The notes: generated from the sequence alone by a model not told the origin. A stretch of 64,000 nt of DNA from Oscillospiraceae bacterium (GCA_018434245.1 JAHDPQ010000142.1:34757-98756); one strand, 5' to 3'; shown: positions 16,667-25,060, numbered from the stretch's first letter. Translations and numbers: made by a program.

Positions 16667-17011
16667 CTAACAGTCTCCGCCCCGCAGCCCAGCCTGATAC
16701 AGCTTGCCGCAAGCCGAAAACATCCGATACCGGGTGGTAAGCACGGTGATTCCCCGTTCTCGGGCCAGTTCCACCACGTCATCTCCCGGCATCTTACCCC
16801 GCACAAAGCAGATGCAGCGCATATCCAGCATTTCGGCGGTGCGGACACTTTGTGGGTTGATCAGCCCGGTGAGCAGCATGGCCTGATCTTCGATAAAGGC
16901 CAGAGCATCGCTCATCATATCGCTGCCGCAGGCTGTCTGAATTTCCATGTCCATATCGTCGCCGCAAAGCACCTTGGCGTCCAGAAGCTCTACAATATTT
17001 CCCAGCTTCAA
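16667..17011 (-). CDS. DRTGG-domain protein (first gene of hydrogenase-sensor operon)
   Basis: A 114-residue protein. It starts at TTG 17011 with a perfect AGGAGG seven bases upstream. The core has IVELLDAKVLCGDDMDMEI, SDMMSDALAFI, LLTGLINPQSVRTAEMLDM and IPGDDV-like MPGDDVVELA. It ends 28 bases before the ATPase start. It is a paralogue-like partner of the DRTGG protein at the other end of the operon, though the two are quite diverged. Ligand unknown. Confidence 0.8.
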   Translation of the reverse strand: MKLGNIVELLDAKVLCGDDMDMEIQTACGSDMMSDALAFIEDQAMLLTGLINPQSVRTAEMLDMRCICFVRGKMPGDDVVELARERGITVLTTRYRMFSACGKLYQAGLRGGDC

Positions 17012-17387
17012 GGCAAAACCTCCTACGTATATTTTACTTTGCCAATACCGACAAAGAGGAAAACCCAAGGAGTTAAAAAGCTCCAACTGTGCTGTGTTAC
17101 GGCTTTTTGCCGCAACAGGTACCATTATTATAGCATGAATCCCACCAGGAAGCTTACAATATTTTAGATTGTTTTTTGTGCCCATCAACCAATGGAATTA
17201 GAATAAACGTAAAACAGGTGTTAAAAATAAGGGGTTTGTTATCAACAACGCATAAAATGTTGCCATAAGCTAACGTCAAAAAACCCACTTGGTTGTGATA
17301 ATCATGCGAAAATGCAAGGTTTTCTTGTGGATTTTGCCTTTCTCTTTTGTTATAATGTGGGGGACAGAGTAGAAGGGAGGCGAGTGT
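17012..17387. promoter_or_regulatory. Divergent promoter region between the two hydrogenase-locus operons
   Basis: About 375 bases without a gene. Rightward, TATAAT at 17351-17356 precedes the ATPase gene, but its -35 is poor (TTGTGG at 17325, 20-bp spacer). Leftward, TTGATG with TAAAAT lies near 17165-17192, and a second TATAAT-like box lies near 17131. Shared regulation of both operons from here is plausible. Confidence 0.45.
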
Positions 17388-17930
17388 ATGCGAGAGCTTT
17401 CCCTCAATGTCATGGATGTGGCTCAAAATAGCATTTCGGCAGGCGCTTCTCTCATTGGCATCACCGTGGAGGAGCAGTCCCAAGCCAACACCCTTTCCAT
17501 CCGGATCGAGGATAACGGAAAGGGGATGAGTCCCCAGCAGGTGGCTCAGGTTCAGGATCCTTTTTACACCACCCGGACCACCCGCAAGGTGGGGCTGGGT
17601 ATTCCCTTCTTTCGGATGGCGGCCCAGATGACCGGGGGCAATTTTTCCATCCGCTCCCAGCAGGGGGTGGGAACCTGGGTGGAGGCCAACTTCTTTACCA
17701 ATCACATCGATATGGTCCCTGTGGGGGATATGAAGGAGACCGTTCTGCTTCTGGTCATCACCAACCCTCATCTGGACTTTACATACACCCGCAGACGGGA
17801 CCAGGCCGCTTTTACGCTGGATACCCGGAAGCTACGGGTCATTTTAGGGGATGTCCCCTTAAATGACCCTGCGGTTTCCACCTGGCTCAGGGGCTATCTG
17901 GACGAGGGGGAGGCGGAGGTTCTGGGGTGA
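17388..17930 (+). CDS. GHKL ATPase, histidine-kinase-like, of the hydrogenase locus
   Basis: A 180-residue protein whose first ~105 residues form a GHKL ATP-binding domain: N-box MDVAQNSISAGA, G1 EDNGKGM, F-box DPFYTTRTTRKVG and G2 GLGIPFF. It has no HisKA dimerisation helix, receiver or membrane segment, so it is not a complete sensor kinase. The last ~75 residues are unassigned. Proteins like this precede hndB-hndC-hndD in other Clostridia. The ribosome site is GGGAGG with ATG 17388. Confidence 0.82.
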   Translation: MRELSLNVMDVAQNSISAGASLIGITVEEQSQANTLSIRIEDNGKGMSPQQVAQVQDPFYTTRTTRKVGLGIPFFRMAAQMTGGNFSIRSQQGVGTWVEANFFTNHIDMVPVGDMKETVLLLVITNPHLDFTYTRRRDQAAFTLDTRKLRVILGDVPLNDPAVSTWLRGYLDEGEAEVLG

Positions 17931-18021
17931 CCCGGGGACAAGCCAGGCAGTGGCAATCGCCGAAAAGAGCGCATGTTTTTTCGTCCAAGATGGTTTTATT
18001 TTTAACAGGGATGTTAAGCAA

Positions 18022-18055
18022 TTGACAAATTTTCACAGTCATTGGCAGTCATTGG
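18022..18055 (+). promoter_or_regulatory. Promoter-like region of hndB with a tandem 10-bp repeat
   Basis: TTGACA (18022-18027) is followed by two exact copies of CAGTCATTGG (18036-18045 and 18046-18055), one helical turn apart. No good -10 box lies at normal spacing, which suggests an activator-dependent promoter or simply a binding site. Confidence 0.4.
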
Positions 18056-18142
18056 TAGTACAACGGGGTGGACCGGAAGAAAGGGCCGGATGTTGCGGTG
18101 TCTTTCTTTCGGCAATCAGCAATCATAACAGGAGGTAAGCAA

Positions 18143-18511
18143 ATGAAGTCTCTGGAAGAACTGATGGCAATCCGGGAAAAGGCCAGACAGGGAATGGGAA
18201 TCCGCAACGACAAACACGAGGGCACCCGGGTGGTTGTGGGTATGGCCACCTGCGGCATTGCTGCCGGGGCCCGGCCGGTCCTTTCGGCTCTGGTGGAAGA
18301 AGTAGCCAAGGAAAACCTGGATGTTCAGGTGGGGCAGACCGGCTGCATCGGCATCTGCCAGTACGAGCCGGTGGTAGAAGTCATAGAGCCGGACAAAGAA
18401 AAAGTCACCTATGTCAAGATGACCCCCGAAAAGGCCATCAAGATTGTCCACAAGCACCTGATGGGCGGCGAAGTGGTGCAGGAATACACCATTGGCAAGG
18501 TTGGCAAGTAA
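18143..18511 (+). CDS. hndB: HndB-like (2Fe-2S) ferredoxin-fold subunit of NAD(P)-linked hydrogenase
   Basis: A 122-residue thioredoxin-like ferredoxin subunit. ATG 18143 follows AGGAGG; an upstream extension to 18068 has no ribosome site. Motifs: ARQGMGIRNDKHEGTRVVVG, GMATCGIAAGA, then QTGCIGICQYEPVVEV. Only three cysteines of the usual four-Cys cluster site are visible, as in known HndB proteins. It is 19 bases upstream of the NuoF-like gene. It probably carries electrons within, or tunes, the hydrogenase complex. Confidence 0.88.
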   Translation: MKSLEELMAIREKARQGMGIRNDKHEGTRVVVGMATCGIAAGARPVLSALVEEVAKENLDVQVGQTGCIGICQYEPVVEVIEPDKEKVTYVKMTPEKAIKIVHKHLMGGEVVQEYTIGKVGK

Positions 18512-18530
18512 AGAGGAGGAGAGTTAACAG

Positions 18531-20321
18531 ATGGTAAGATCCCATATTCTGGTCTGTGGCGGAACCGGATGCACGTCTTCCAATAGTCCGGCCATCATTC
18601 GCGCACTGGAAGAACAGCTGAGCAAATCCGGCCTGAGTGATGAGGTCAAGGTGGTTCAAACCGGATGCTTTGGCTTGTGCGCCTTGGGCCCCATTATGAT
18701 CGTTTATCCCGAGGGAACCTTTTATTCCATGGTCAAGGTGGGAGACATCCCCGAAATCGTTGAGGAGCATCTCCTCAAGGGGCGCATAGTCACCCGTCTG
18801 GTTTACGACGAAACCCTGCAGGAAAGCGGGGAGGTTGCCTCTCTGGACGACACCGGCTTTTACAAAAAACAGATGCGGGTTGCCCTGCGCAACTGTGGCG
18901 TTATCGATCCCGAAGACATCAATGAATACATAGCCTACGACGGGTATCAGGCTCTGGGTAAGGCTTTGACTCAGATGACTCCCGAGCAGGTGATTGAGGA
19001 AATCAAGGCTTCCGGGCTCCGGGGCCGTGGCGGTGCAGGCTTCCCCACCGGGGTGAAGTGGTCCTTTGCGGCGGCCCAGCCCAAGGGGCAGAAGTATGTC
19101 TGCTGCAACGCCGACGAAGGTGACCCCGGTGCCTTTATGGACCGCTCGGTACTGGAAGGCGACCCCCATGCCCTCATCGAGGCCATGGCCATCGCTGGCT
19201 ATGCCATCGGCGCCAACAAGGGGTATGTCTATGTTCGGGCTGAGTACCCCATCGCCGTTCACCGCCTGCAGGTCGCCATCAAACAGGCCAAGGAGCTGGG
19301 CCTGCTGGGCGAAGGCATCTTTGGCACAGACTTTAGCTTTGATCTGGAAATCCGGTTGGGAGCAGGCGCCTTTGTTTGCGGCGAGGAAACCGCTCTTATG
19401 ACCTCCATCGAGGGCAACCGGGGCGAACCCAGACCCCGTCCTCCCTTCCCGGCGGTCAAGGGCCTGTTCGGCAAGCCCACCGTCCTTAACAATGTGGAAA
19501 CCTACGCCAATATTCCCCGCATCATTCTGCTGGGAGCCGAGTGGTTCAGCAAGATCGGCACCGAGAAATCCAAGGGCACCAAGGTGTTTGCTCTGGGCGG
19601 AAAGATCACTAACACCGGTCTGGTGGAAGTGCCTATGGGTACCTCACTGCGGGAAATCGTAGAGGAGATCGGCGGCGGTATTCCTGGCGGCAAGCAGTTT
19701 AAGGCAGCCCAAACCGGCGGACCTTCCGGCGGCTGCATACCCGCCAAGCATCTGGATGTTCCCATCGATTACGACAACCTGATTGCCATTGGCTCCATGA
19801 TGGGCTCCGGCGGTCTCATCGTCATGGACGAGGACAGCTGCATGGTAGATATTGCCCGGTTCTTCCTGGACTTTACCGTGGACGAAAGCTGCGGCAAGTG
19901 CACTCCCTGCCGGATCGGCACCAAGCGTCTACTGGAAATGCTGGACCGCATTACCGAGGGTAACGGCAAGCCCGGTGACATCGAGAAAATGGAAGATTTG
20001 TGCCACTACATCAAGGAAAACGCCCTGTGTGGTCTGGGCCAGACAGCCCCCAACCCGGTGCTTTCCACCATCCGGTACTTCCGGGAGGAGTACGAGGCTC
20101 ACATCTACCAAAAGACCTGCCCTGCCAAGGTCTGCAAGAGCCTGCTCAACTACAACATCATCGCGGAGAAGTGCACCGGCTGCACCCTCTGCTCCAGAGT
20201 TTGCCCGGTGGGCGCCATTACGGGCACTGTCAAACATCCGCACGTCATCGATCACGAAAAGTGCATCAAGTGCGGCGCGTGCATGGAAAAATGCCGCTTC
20301 GGCGCGATTGTAAAGGAATAG
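18531..20321 (+). CDS. hndC: NADH-binding flavoprotein subunit of bifurcating [FeFe]-hydrogenase (HndC/HydB, NuoF-like)
   Basis: A 596-residue subunit that exchanges electrons between NAD(P)H, FMN and Fe-S clusters. Domains in order: thioredoxin-like [2Fe-2S] domain (CGGTGCTSS near 9 and TGCFGLCALGP), FMN/NADH-binding NuoF core (GLRGRGGAGFPTG), SLBB domain, [4Fe-4S] NuoF C-terminal motif ESCGKCTPCRIGT, and two C-terminal ferredoxin motifs (CTGCTLCSRVCP, CIKCGACMEKC). The N- and C-terminal additions are typical of soluble multimeric hydrogenases rather than complex I. HydA follows 15 bases downstream. Confidence 0.95.
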   Translation: MVRSHILVCGGTGCTSSNSPAIIRALEEQLSKSGLSDEVKVVQTGCFGLCALGPIMIVYPEGTFYSMVKVGDIPEIVEEHLLKGRIVTRLVYDETLQESGEVASLDDTGFYKKQMRVALRNCGVIDPEDINEYIAYDGYQALGKALTQMTPEQVIEEIKASGLRGRGGAGFPTGVKWSFAAAQPKGQKYVCCNADEGDPGAFMDRSVLEGDPHALIEAMAIAGYAIGANKGYVYVRAEYPIAVHRLQVAIKQAKELGLLGEGIFGTDFSFDLEIRLGAGAFVCGEETALMTSIEGNRGEPRPRPPFPAVKGLFGKPTVLNNVETYANIPRIILLGAEWFSKIGTEKSKGTKVFALGGKITNTGLVEVPMGTSLREIVEEIGGGIPGGKQFKAAQTGGPSGGCIPAKHLDVPIDYDNLIAIGSMMGSGGLIVMDEDSCMVDIARFFLDFTVDESCGKCTPCRIGTKRLLEMLDRITEGNGKPGDIEKMEDLCHYIKENALCGLGQTAPNPVLSTIRYFREEYEAHIYQKTCPAKVCKSLLNYNIIAEKCTGCTLCSRVCPVGAITGTVKHPHVIDHEKCIKCGACMEKCRFGAIVKE

Positions 20322-20336
20322 GAGGAATAACCGGTT

Positions 20337-22073
20337 ATGGTGAACATGAAGATTAACGGGATGTCCTTGTCGGTGCCGAAGGAAATGACCATTCTGGAAG
20401 CCGCTCGCACCGCCAATATCGAAATCCCCACCCTGTGCTACCTCAAAGAGATCAACCAGATCGGTGCCTGCCGCATCTGCGTGGTAGAGGTAAAGGGAGC
20501 CCGCACTCTGGTGGCTGCCTGTACCTATCCCGTGGCCGAGGGCATGGAAGTCTGGACCAACACCGAAAAGGTACAAAAGTCCCGCCGTATGACGCTGGAA
20601 CTGATTCTCTCCAACCATCAGCGCCACTGCCTGAGCTGTATCCGCAGCGGAAACTGCGAGCTGCAGCGTCTGTGCTGGCTCTTTGGCGTGGACGACGAGC
20701 ACACCTACGACGGATACAATCCCGAGTACGACTTTGACGATTCCGCCATGCATATGGTACGCAACAATAACAAGTGCATCCTGTGCCGCCGCTGCGAGGC
20801 CGCCTGCGCTCGCCTGCAGAACGTGGGAGTCATCGGCCCCAACGACCGTGGATTTGACACTCATATCGGCTGCGCCTTCGACCAGAATCTGGACGAAGTG
20901 GCCTGTGTTTCCTGCGGCCAGTGCATTGTGGTCTGCCCCACCGGCGCCATTCACGAAAAGGATCAGACCCAAAAGGTGTGGGATGCTCTCAACGATCCGG
21001 AAAAACATGTTATCGTTCAGACCGCTCCCTCCATCCGGGCCACCATCGGCGAAGCCTTTGGCCTCCCCATCGGCACCGATGCCACCGGCAAAATGGTTGC
21101 CGCCCTGCGCCGTCTGGGCTTTGACGGTGTGTACGACACCGACTTTGCCGCCGACATGACCATTATGGAGGAGGCCCACGAGCTGCTGGAGCGGGTGAAA
21201 AATGGCGGCACCTTGCCGCTGATTACCTCCTGCTCTCCCGGTTGGGTCAGCTTCTGCGAGCATTACTATCCCGAGTTTATTCCCAACCTCTCCACCTGCA
21301 AGAGTCCCCAGCAGATGTTTGGCGCCATTGCCAAGACATGGTACGCCAAAAAGCACAACATCGACCCCAAGAACCTGTTTGTGGTAGGGGTTATGCCCTG
21401 TACCGCCAAGAAGTTTGAGGTTAACCGGGAGGACGAAAACGCCGCCGGTGTGCCCGACTGCGACGTAGCTCTCACCACCCGGGAAATCTCCCGGATGATG
21501 AAGCGGGCCGGCTTGGACTTTGTCAACCTCCCCGACGAGGAGTTTGACGCACCTCTGGGCGAGAGCACCGGTGCCGGAACCATCTTTGGCGCCACCGGCG
21601 GTGTGATGGAAGCCGCCCTGCGCACCGCTGTCTACTGGCTGACCGGAGACGAGGCCTCCCCTGTTGATTTTGTGGAGGTTCGGGGCATGGACGGCATCAA
21701 GGAGGCCACCTACAAGGTGGGGGATCTGGAAGTGAACGTGGCCATTGCCTCCGGGCTGGGCAACGCCGACCGGCTTCTCAAGCGGGTGAAGAAGGGCGAA
21801 AAGAAGTACCACTTCATCGAGATTATGGGCTGCCCCGGCGGATGCATCAACGGCGGCGGACAGCCGGTTCAGCCGGCCCATATCCGCAACTTTATCGACC
21901 TGCGGGCCCTGCGGGCCGCTGTCCTCTACAATCAGGACAAGGGCAACCAGCTGCGCAAATCCCACGAAAACCCCATGGTGAAGATGCTCTATGATGAGTG
22001 GTTCGAGGGCCCCGGCAGCCACAAGGCTCACGAGGCTTTGCACACCAGCTACAAGGTGCGCAGCCACTTCTAA
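20337..22073 (+). CDS. hndD: Catalytic [FeFe]-hydrogenase subunit (HndD/HydA)
   Basis: A 578-residue enzyme that makes or oxidises hydrogen at the H-cluster. Order: N-terminal [2Fe-2S] domain (Cys34, 45, 48, 62), His/Cys3 cluster motif HQRHCLSCIRSGNC, two [4Fe-4S] motifs (CILCRRCEAAC, CVSCGQCIVVCP), L1 TSCSPGW near 297, L2 MPCTAK near 353, L3 MGCPGGCINGGGQP near 497, then the small-subunit-like tail. L1 has Ser where the classical motif TSCCPxW has a second Cys. With HndB and HndC it should couple hydrogen to NAD(P)H and perhaps ferredoxin. Confidence 0.96.
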   Translation: MVNMKINGMSLSVPKEMTILEAARTANIEIPTLCYLKEINQIGACRICVVEVKGARTLVAACTYPVAEGMEVWTNTEKVQKSRRMTLELILSNHQRHCLSCIRSGNCELQRLCWLFGVDDEHTYDGYNPEYDFDDSAMHMVRNNNKCILCRRCEAACARLQNVGVIGPNDRGFDTHIGCAFDQNLDEVACVSCGQCIVVCPTGAIHEKDQTQKVWDALNDPEKHVIVQTAPSIRATIGEAFGLPIGTDATGKMVAALRRLGFDGVYDTDFAADMTIMEEAHELLERVKNGGTLPLITSCSPGWVSFCEHYYPEFIPNLSTCKSPQQMFGAIAKTWYAKKHNIDPKNLFVVGVMPCTAKKFEVNREDENAAGVPDCDVALTTREISRMMKRAGLDFVNLPDEEFDAPLGESTGAGTIFGATGGVMEAALRTAVYWLTGDEASPVDFVEVRGMDGIKEATYKVGDLEVNVAIASGLGNADRLLKRVKKGEKKYHFIEIMGCPGGCINGGGQPVQPAHIRNFIDLRALRAAVLYNQDKGNQLRKSHENPMVKMLYDEWFEGPGSHKAHEALHTSYKVRSHF

Positions 22074-22086
22074 GCGTTCTGCTATT

Positions 22087-22125
22087 CCTGACAAAGAGGA
22101 CGCCTGCGGCGTCCTCTTTGTCAGG
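22087..22125 (+). terminator. Terminator of the hydrogenase operon
   Basis: A perfect 17-bp stem (22087-22103 with 22109-22125) with a 5-base loop, including CTCTTTGT on the descending arm. Very stable; no long T-run follows. Confidence 0.8.
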
Positions 22126-22159
22126 TCGAATCATTGGTGGGTGCGCGGTTTTGCGGATG

Positions 22160-22188
22160 TTGTCACGATGGGGCAATCATACTATAAT
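22160..22188 (+). promoter_or_regulatory. Strong SigA promoter for a small membrane-peptide gene
   Basis: TTGTCA (22160-22165), 17-bp spacer, TATAAT (22183-22188), about 40 bases before the ribosome site of the 37-residue reading frame. Confidence 0.7.
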
Positions 22189-22235
22189 GCTGTTAATCCC
22201 AAATTGTAAAACATGACAGATTGCGGAGGTTGACA

Positions 22236-22349
22236 ATGATGCATGGCGATTTGGCCTATGGGCTCACCATCGCAGGTGCCGTTCTGGAATCTGCGTTCTA
22301 CCTGTTGGGATGTCTGGCATTTATTAAGTATCTGATGCACCGCAGATGA
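22236..22349 (+). CDS. Small single-pass membrane protein, 37 residues
   Basis: ATG 22236 follows GCGGAGG at good spacing. The peptide begins MMHGDLAYGLTIAGAVLESA, continues with a hydrophobic stretch containing FYLLGCLAFIKYL, and ends HRR, giving one membrane helix with a positive C-terminus. A consensus promoter precedes it and a strong palindromic terminator follows it. I do not recognise the family. It lies between the hydrogenase operon and ackA but is transcribed on its own. Confidence 0.65.
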   Translation: MMHGDLAYGLTIAGAVLESAFYLLGCLAFIKYLMHRR

Positions 22350-22391
22350 AAAACCCGGCTATTTGTTGACGAATAGCGCAGCTGCATCCAA

Positions 22392-22420
22392 AAAAGGGAC
22401 GGCAATTGCCGTCCCTTTTC
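22392..22420 (+). terminator. Bidirectional terminator between the small gene and ackA
   Basis: A 28-base perfect palindrome with core GACGGCAATTGCCGTC, flanked by AAAAGG and CCTTTT. It serves both convergent genes. Confidence 0.85.
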
Positions 22421-22443
22421 TATGTCAATGATGCTTCGGCTTG

Positions 22444-23640
22444 CTACAGCCCCGCGACCTCCTTGGTGTCCCGGGCGATGAGCAGTTCTTCGTTGGTGGG
22501 GATGACCCAAGTCTGCACCTTGCTGCCCGGCGCAGTGATGAGAGCTTCTACGCCACGGCAGGCGGCGTTGGCAGCCCTGTCCAAGGTAATGCCCATAAAC
22601 TCCAGACCTTTGCAGGCGGCTTCCCGGGTTTCGGGGGAGTTTTCGCCAATACCGCCGGTAAAGACGACAGCGTCCAGCCCGCCCATGGCGGCGGCGTAGG
22701 AGCCGATGTATTTCCGCAGCTGATACTGCTGAATATCCAGAGCCAGCTTGGCGCGCTTGTTGCCTTCCCCAGCGGCCTGCATCAGGTCGCGCTGGTCGCT
22801 GGAAACTCCGGAAACCCCGGCGTATCCGCTCTTTTTGTTCATCAAATCGTCCATCTGCTTGGGGGTCAACCCTTCTTTTTCCATCAGGTAAGTAACGACA
22901 GAAGGATCGATGGAGCCACAGCGGGTTCCCATGGTAATACCGGCCAGAGGGGTAAAGCCCATGGAGGTGTCCACGCTTTTGCCGCCATCGATGGCGGTGA
23001 TGGAAGAGCCGTTGCCCAGATGGCAGGTGACCACCTTCATTTTAGAAAGGGGGCAATCCATCAGCTGAGCCAGACGGTCGCTGACATAGCGGTGGCTGGT
23101 GCCGTGGAAGCCATAACGGCGAATCTTGTACTTTTCGTACAGCTCGTAGGGCAGAGAGTAGAGATAGGCATGCTTGGGAATGCTCTGATGGAAGGCGGTG
23201 TCAAAAACGGCAACCTGAGGTACCGAAGGATCAAACACTTCCATGCAGGCCCGGATGGCCATGATGTTGGCGGGGTTGTGCAGAGGAGCCAGCTCGGAGC
23301 AGGTTTCCAGAGCGGAGAGCACATCGTCGCTGACCAGTACCGAGGAGTTGTACAGCTCGGCACCCTGAACCACACGGTGGCCTACGGCAGAAATTTCCTC
23401 CATGCTGGAGATGACGGCCAAATCGCCGGTGGTCAGCAGCTTGACCAGCTCCTGAAACGCCTCCATATGAGTGGGGAAGGGAGTTTCGTACTCGGTTACC
23501 CCTTTGTCGGTCTTGTGGCTGATGTTGCCGGTCAGGCCGATCCGCTCGCACAGGCCCTTGGCTAACACGCTCTCCTTCTTCATATCGATGAGCTGATACT
23601 TGAGAGAAGAGCTTCCTGCGTTGATTACGAGAATCATCAT
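22444..23640 (-). CDS. ackA: Acetate kinase
   Basis: It converts acetyl phosphate plus ADP to acetate plus ATP, the energy-yielding end of acetate fermentation. The 398-residue protein begins MMILVINAGSSSLKYQLID, with the phosphate-binding motif, and includes CHLGNGSSITAIDGGKSVDTS, TRCGSIDPS and the adenosine region GGIGENSPETR. The length is standard. No phosphotransacetylase gene lies beside it; the gene is monocistronic and divergent from tmcAL. Confidence 0.97.
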   Translation of the reverse strand: MMILVINAGSSSLKYQLIDMKKESVLAKGLCERIGLTGNISHKTDKGVTEYETPFPTHMEAFQELVKLLTTGDLAVISSMEEISAVGHRVVQGAELYNSSVLVSDDVLSALETCSELAPLHNPANIMAIRACMEVFDPSVPQVAVFDTAFHQSIPKHAYLYSLPYELYEKYKIRRYGFHGTSHRYVSDRLAQLMDCPLSKMKVVTCHLGNGSSITAIDGGKSVDTSMGFTPLAGITMGTRCGSIDPSVVTYLMEKEGLTPKQMDDLMNKKSGYAGVSGVSSDQRDLMQAAGEGNKRAKLALDIQQYQLRKYIGSYAAAMGGLDAVVFTGGIGENSPETREAACKGLEFMGITLDRAANAACRGVEALITAPGSKVQTWVIPTNEELLIARDTKEVAGL

Positions 23641-23721
23641 AAGTCCTGAATATCCTTTCCTTCTTTAGTCCTTTTGTATCCTGTTCTTTCTTGTGCTTGT
23701 CCCAATTAAGTCCAGATTGAA

Positions 23722-23749
23722 TTGACAAGCATGTCGCCCCTACTATATT
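23722..23749 (+). promoter_or_regulatory. SigA-type promoter of tmcAL
   Basis: TTGACA (23722-23727), 16-bp spacer, TATATT (23744-23749). Confidence 0.65.
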
Positions 23750-23800
23750 ATTACATTATTCTCAAAACATCAAGCAAAACTGTTACCGGGAGGCGATAAT

Positions 23801-25009
23801 ATGCAGATTGGCGGGGTTGTTGCCGAATTTAATCCCTTTCACAGCGGCCATGCCGCCTTGGCGGCGTCGGCCCGGGAACAGGGAATCACCCATTTGGTGG
23901 CGGTGATGAGCGGAAACTTTGTCCAGCGGGGAGATCTTGCCATCACCGAAAAGCGGGTGCGGGCCGCCTGCGCCCTGTCGGCGGGATACGACCTGATTTT
24001 GGAGCTTCCGGTGGCCTGGTCCATGGCTCCCGCCCCCACCTTTGCCCGGGGAGCGGTGGGGATGCTGGCGGCCTGTGGCTGCGTGGAGGCTCTTTGCTTC
24101 GGCAGCGAAAGTGGGGATACCCCTCTGCTGGAAGCTTTGGCCGGGGCGGTGGAGGATCAGCAGGTAGAGCAGGCGCTGCGTCTGTATCTGACACAGGGGG
24201 TGACCTTTGCCAAGGCCCGGGAGCTTGCGGTGGAAGAGGTTTACGGCAAGGCTCTTGCTGCCCACCTTAAAAGCCCCAACGACTTGTTGGGAGTGGAGTA
24301 TCTGCGGCAGGCAAGAGCCTTGGGGTGGAATCCCCGGCCTATGGTAACCCGGCGGCTGGGAGCTTCCCACGATGCCACCGCTCCCTCCGGCAGAATCGCT
24401 AGCGCTTCCTGGCTGCGGGCCCATGGGGAAAACCGGGGGCTGCTGGCCCGGTACATGCCGGCCTCCTGCGCCGCCCTGCTGGACTGTGCCCGGGAGGATG
24501 GCCTCTTTCCCGCCCGACTCCAGACTTTGGAAACCGCGATTCTGGCCCGGCTGCGCAGTCTTGGGCAGGAGAAGCTGGCGGGGCTTCCCGATCTTTCCGA
24601 GGGGCTGGAAAACCGCTTCTACACCGCCATTCGCTCGGCAGGGAGCTTGGAGGAGCTGGCCTTTTCCCTCAAGACCAAACGGTACACCATGGCCCGCATC
24701 CGCCGGCTGATTCTCTCCGCCTTTTTGGACCTTGCCCCCGGGGATTCGGCGGGAACGCCGCCCTATCTCCACATTCTGGGCTTTAACCAGCGGGGGCGGG
24801 AGATTCTGTCCCAAATGGGAAAACACGCCACTCTGCCCTGTCAGGCCTCCCTGGCCCGCCTGGAAAAGCTGGGGGGCCGCTGCGGAGAAACCGCCCGCCT
24901 GGAAAGCAGAACCACCGACCTCTACGGGCTGGCTCTGCCGAAGCCCCTACCCTGTGGCTACGATTTAATGGCTACCGGAAACTGGAAGCACGGTCCTGGC
25001 TGCCGGTAA
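23801..25009 (+). CDS. tmcAL: tRNA(Met) cytidine acetate ligase (TmcAL)
   Basis: It uses acetate and ATP to N4-acetylate the wobble cytidine C34 of elongator tRNA-Met. The 402-residue nucleotidyltransferase-fold protein has GVVAEFNPFHSGHA with the HxGH motif, then AVMSGNFVQRGDLAI and ELPVAWSMAPAPTFARGAV, typical of the YlbM/TmcAL family. The ribosome site GGGAGG precedes ATG 23801. An elongator-type tRNA-Met gene is present at 39376. Confidence 0.93.
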   Translation: MQIGGVVAEFNPFHSGHAALAASAREQGITHLVAVMSGNFVQRGDLAITEKRVRAACALSAGYDLILELPVAWSMAPAPTFARGAVGMLAACGCVEALCFGSESGDTPLLEALAGAVEDQQVEQALRLYLTQGVTFAKARELAVEEVYGKALAAHLKSPNDLLGVEYLRQARALGWNPRPMVTRRLGASHDATAPSGRIASASWLRAHGENRGLLARYMPASCAALLDCAREDGLFPARLQTLETAILARLRSLGQEKLAGLPDLSEGLENRFYTAIRSAGSLEELAFSLKTKRYTMARIRRLILSAFLDLAPGDSAGTPPYLHILGFNQRGREILSQMGKHATLPCQASLARLEKLGGRCGETARLESRTTDLYGLALPKPLPCGYDLMATGNWKHGPGCR

Positions 25010-25029
25010 GGCTGTTTCGGTAAATTTAA

Positions 25030-25060
25030 AAAGCGGCCCTTCCAAAGGGTCGCCTTTTTC
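25030..25060 (+). terminator. Terminator of tmcAL
   Basis: AAAGCGGCCCTT pairs with AAGGGTCGCCTT (two mismatched or wobble positions), followed by TTTC. Confidence 0.65.

Noticed and set aside
18022-18038. Possible Rex operator before hndB
   Set aside because: TTGACAAATTTTCACAG has only four of seven symmetric matches between half-sites and wrong spacing against the clostridial Rex consensus. Too weak to annotate.
19929-22094. 721-codon open frame antisense to the hydrogenase genes
   Set aside because: It lies entirely opposite hndC/hndD, has repetitive Gly/His/Val-rich composition and no recognisable domain. It is an artefact of GC-rich codon usage.
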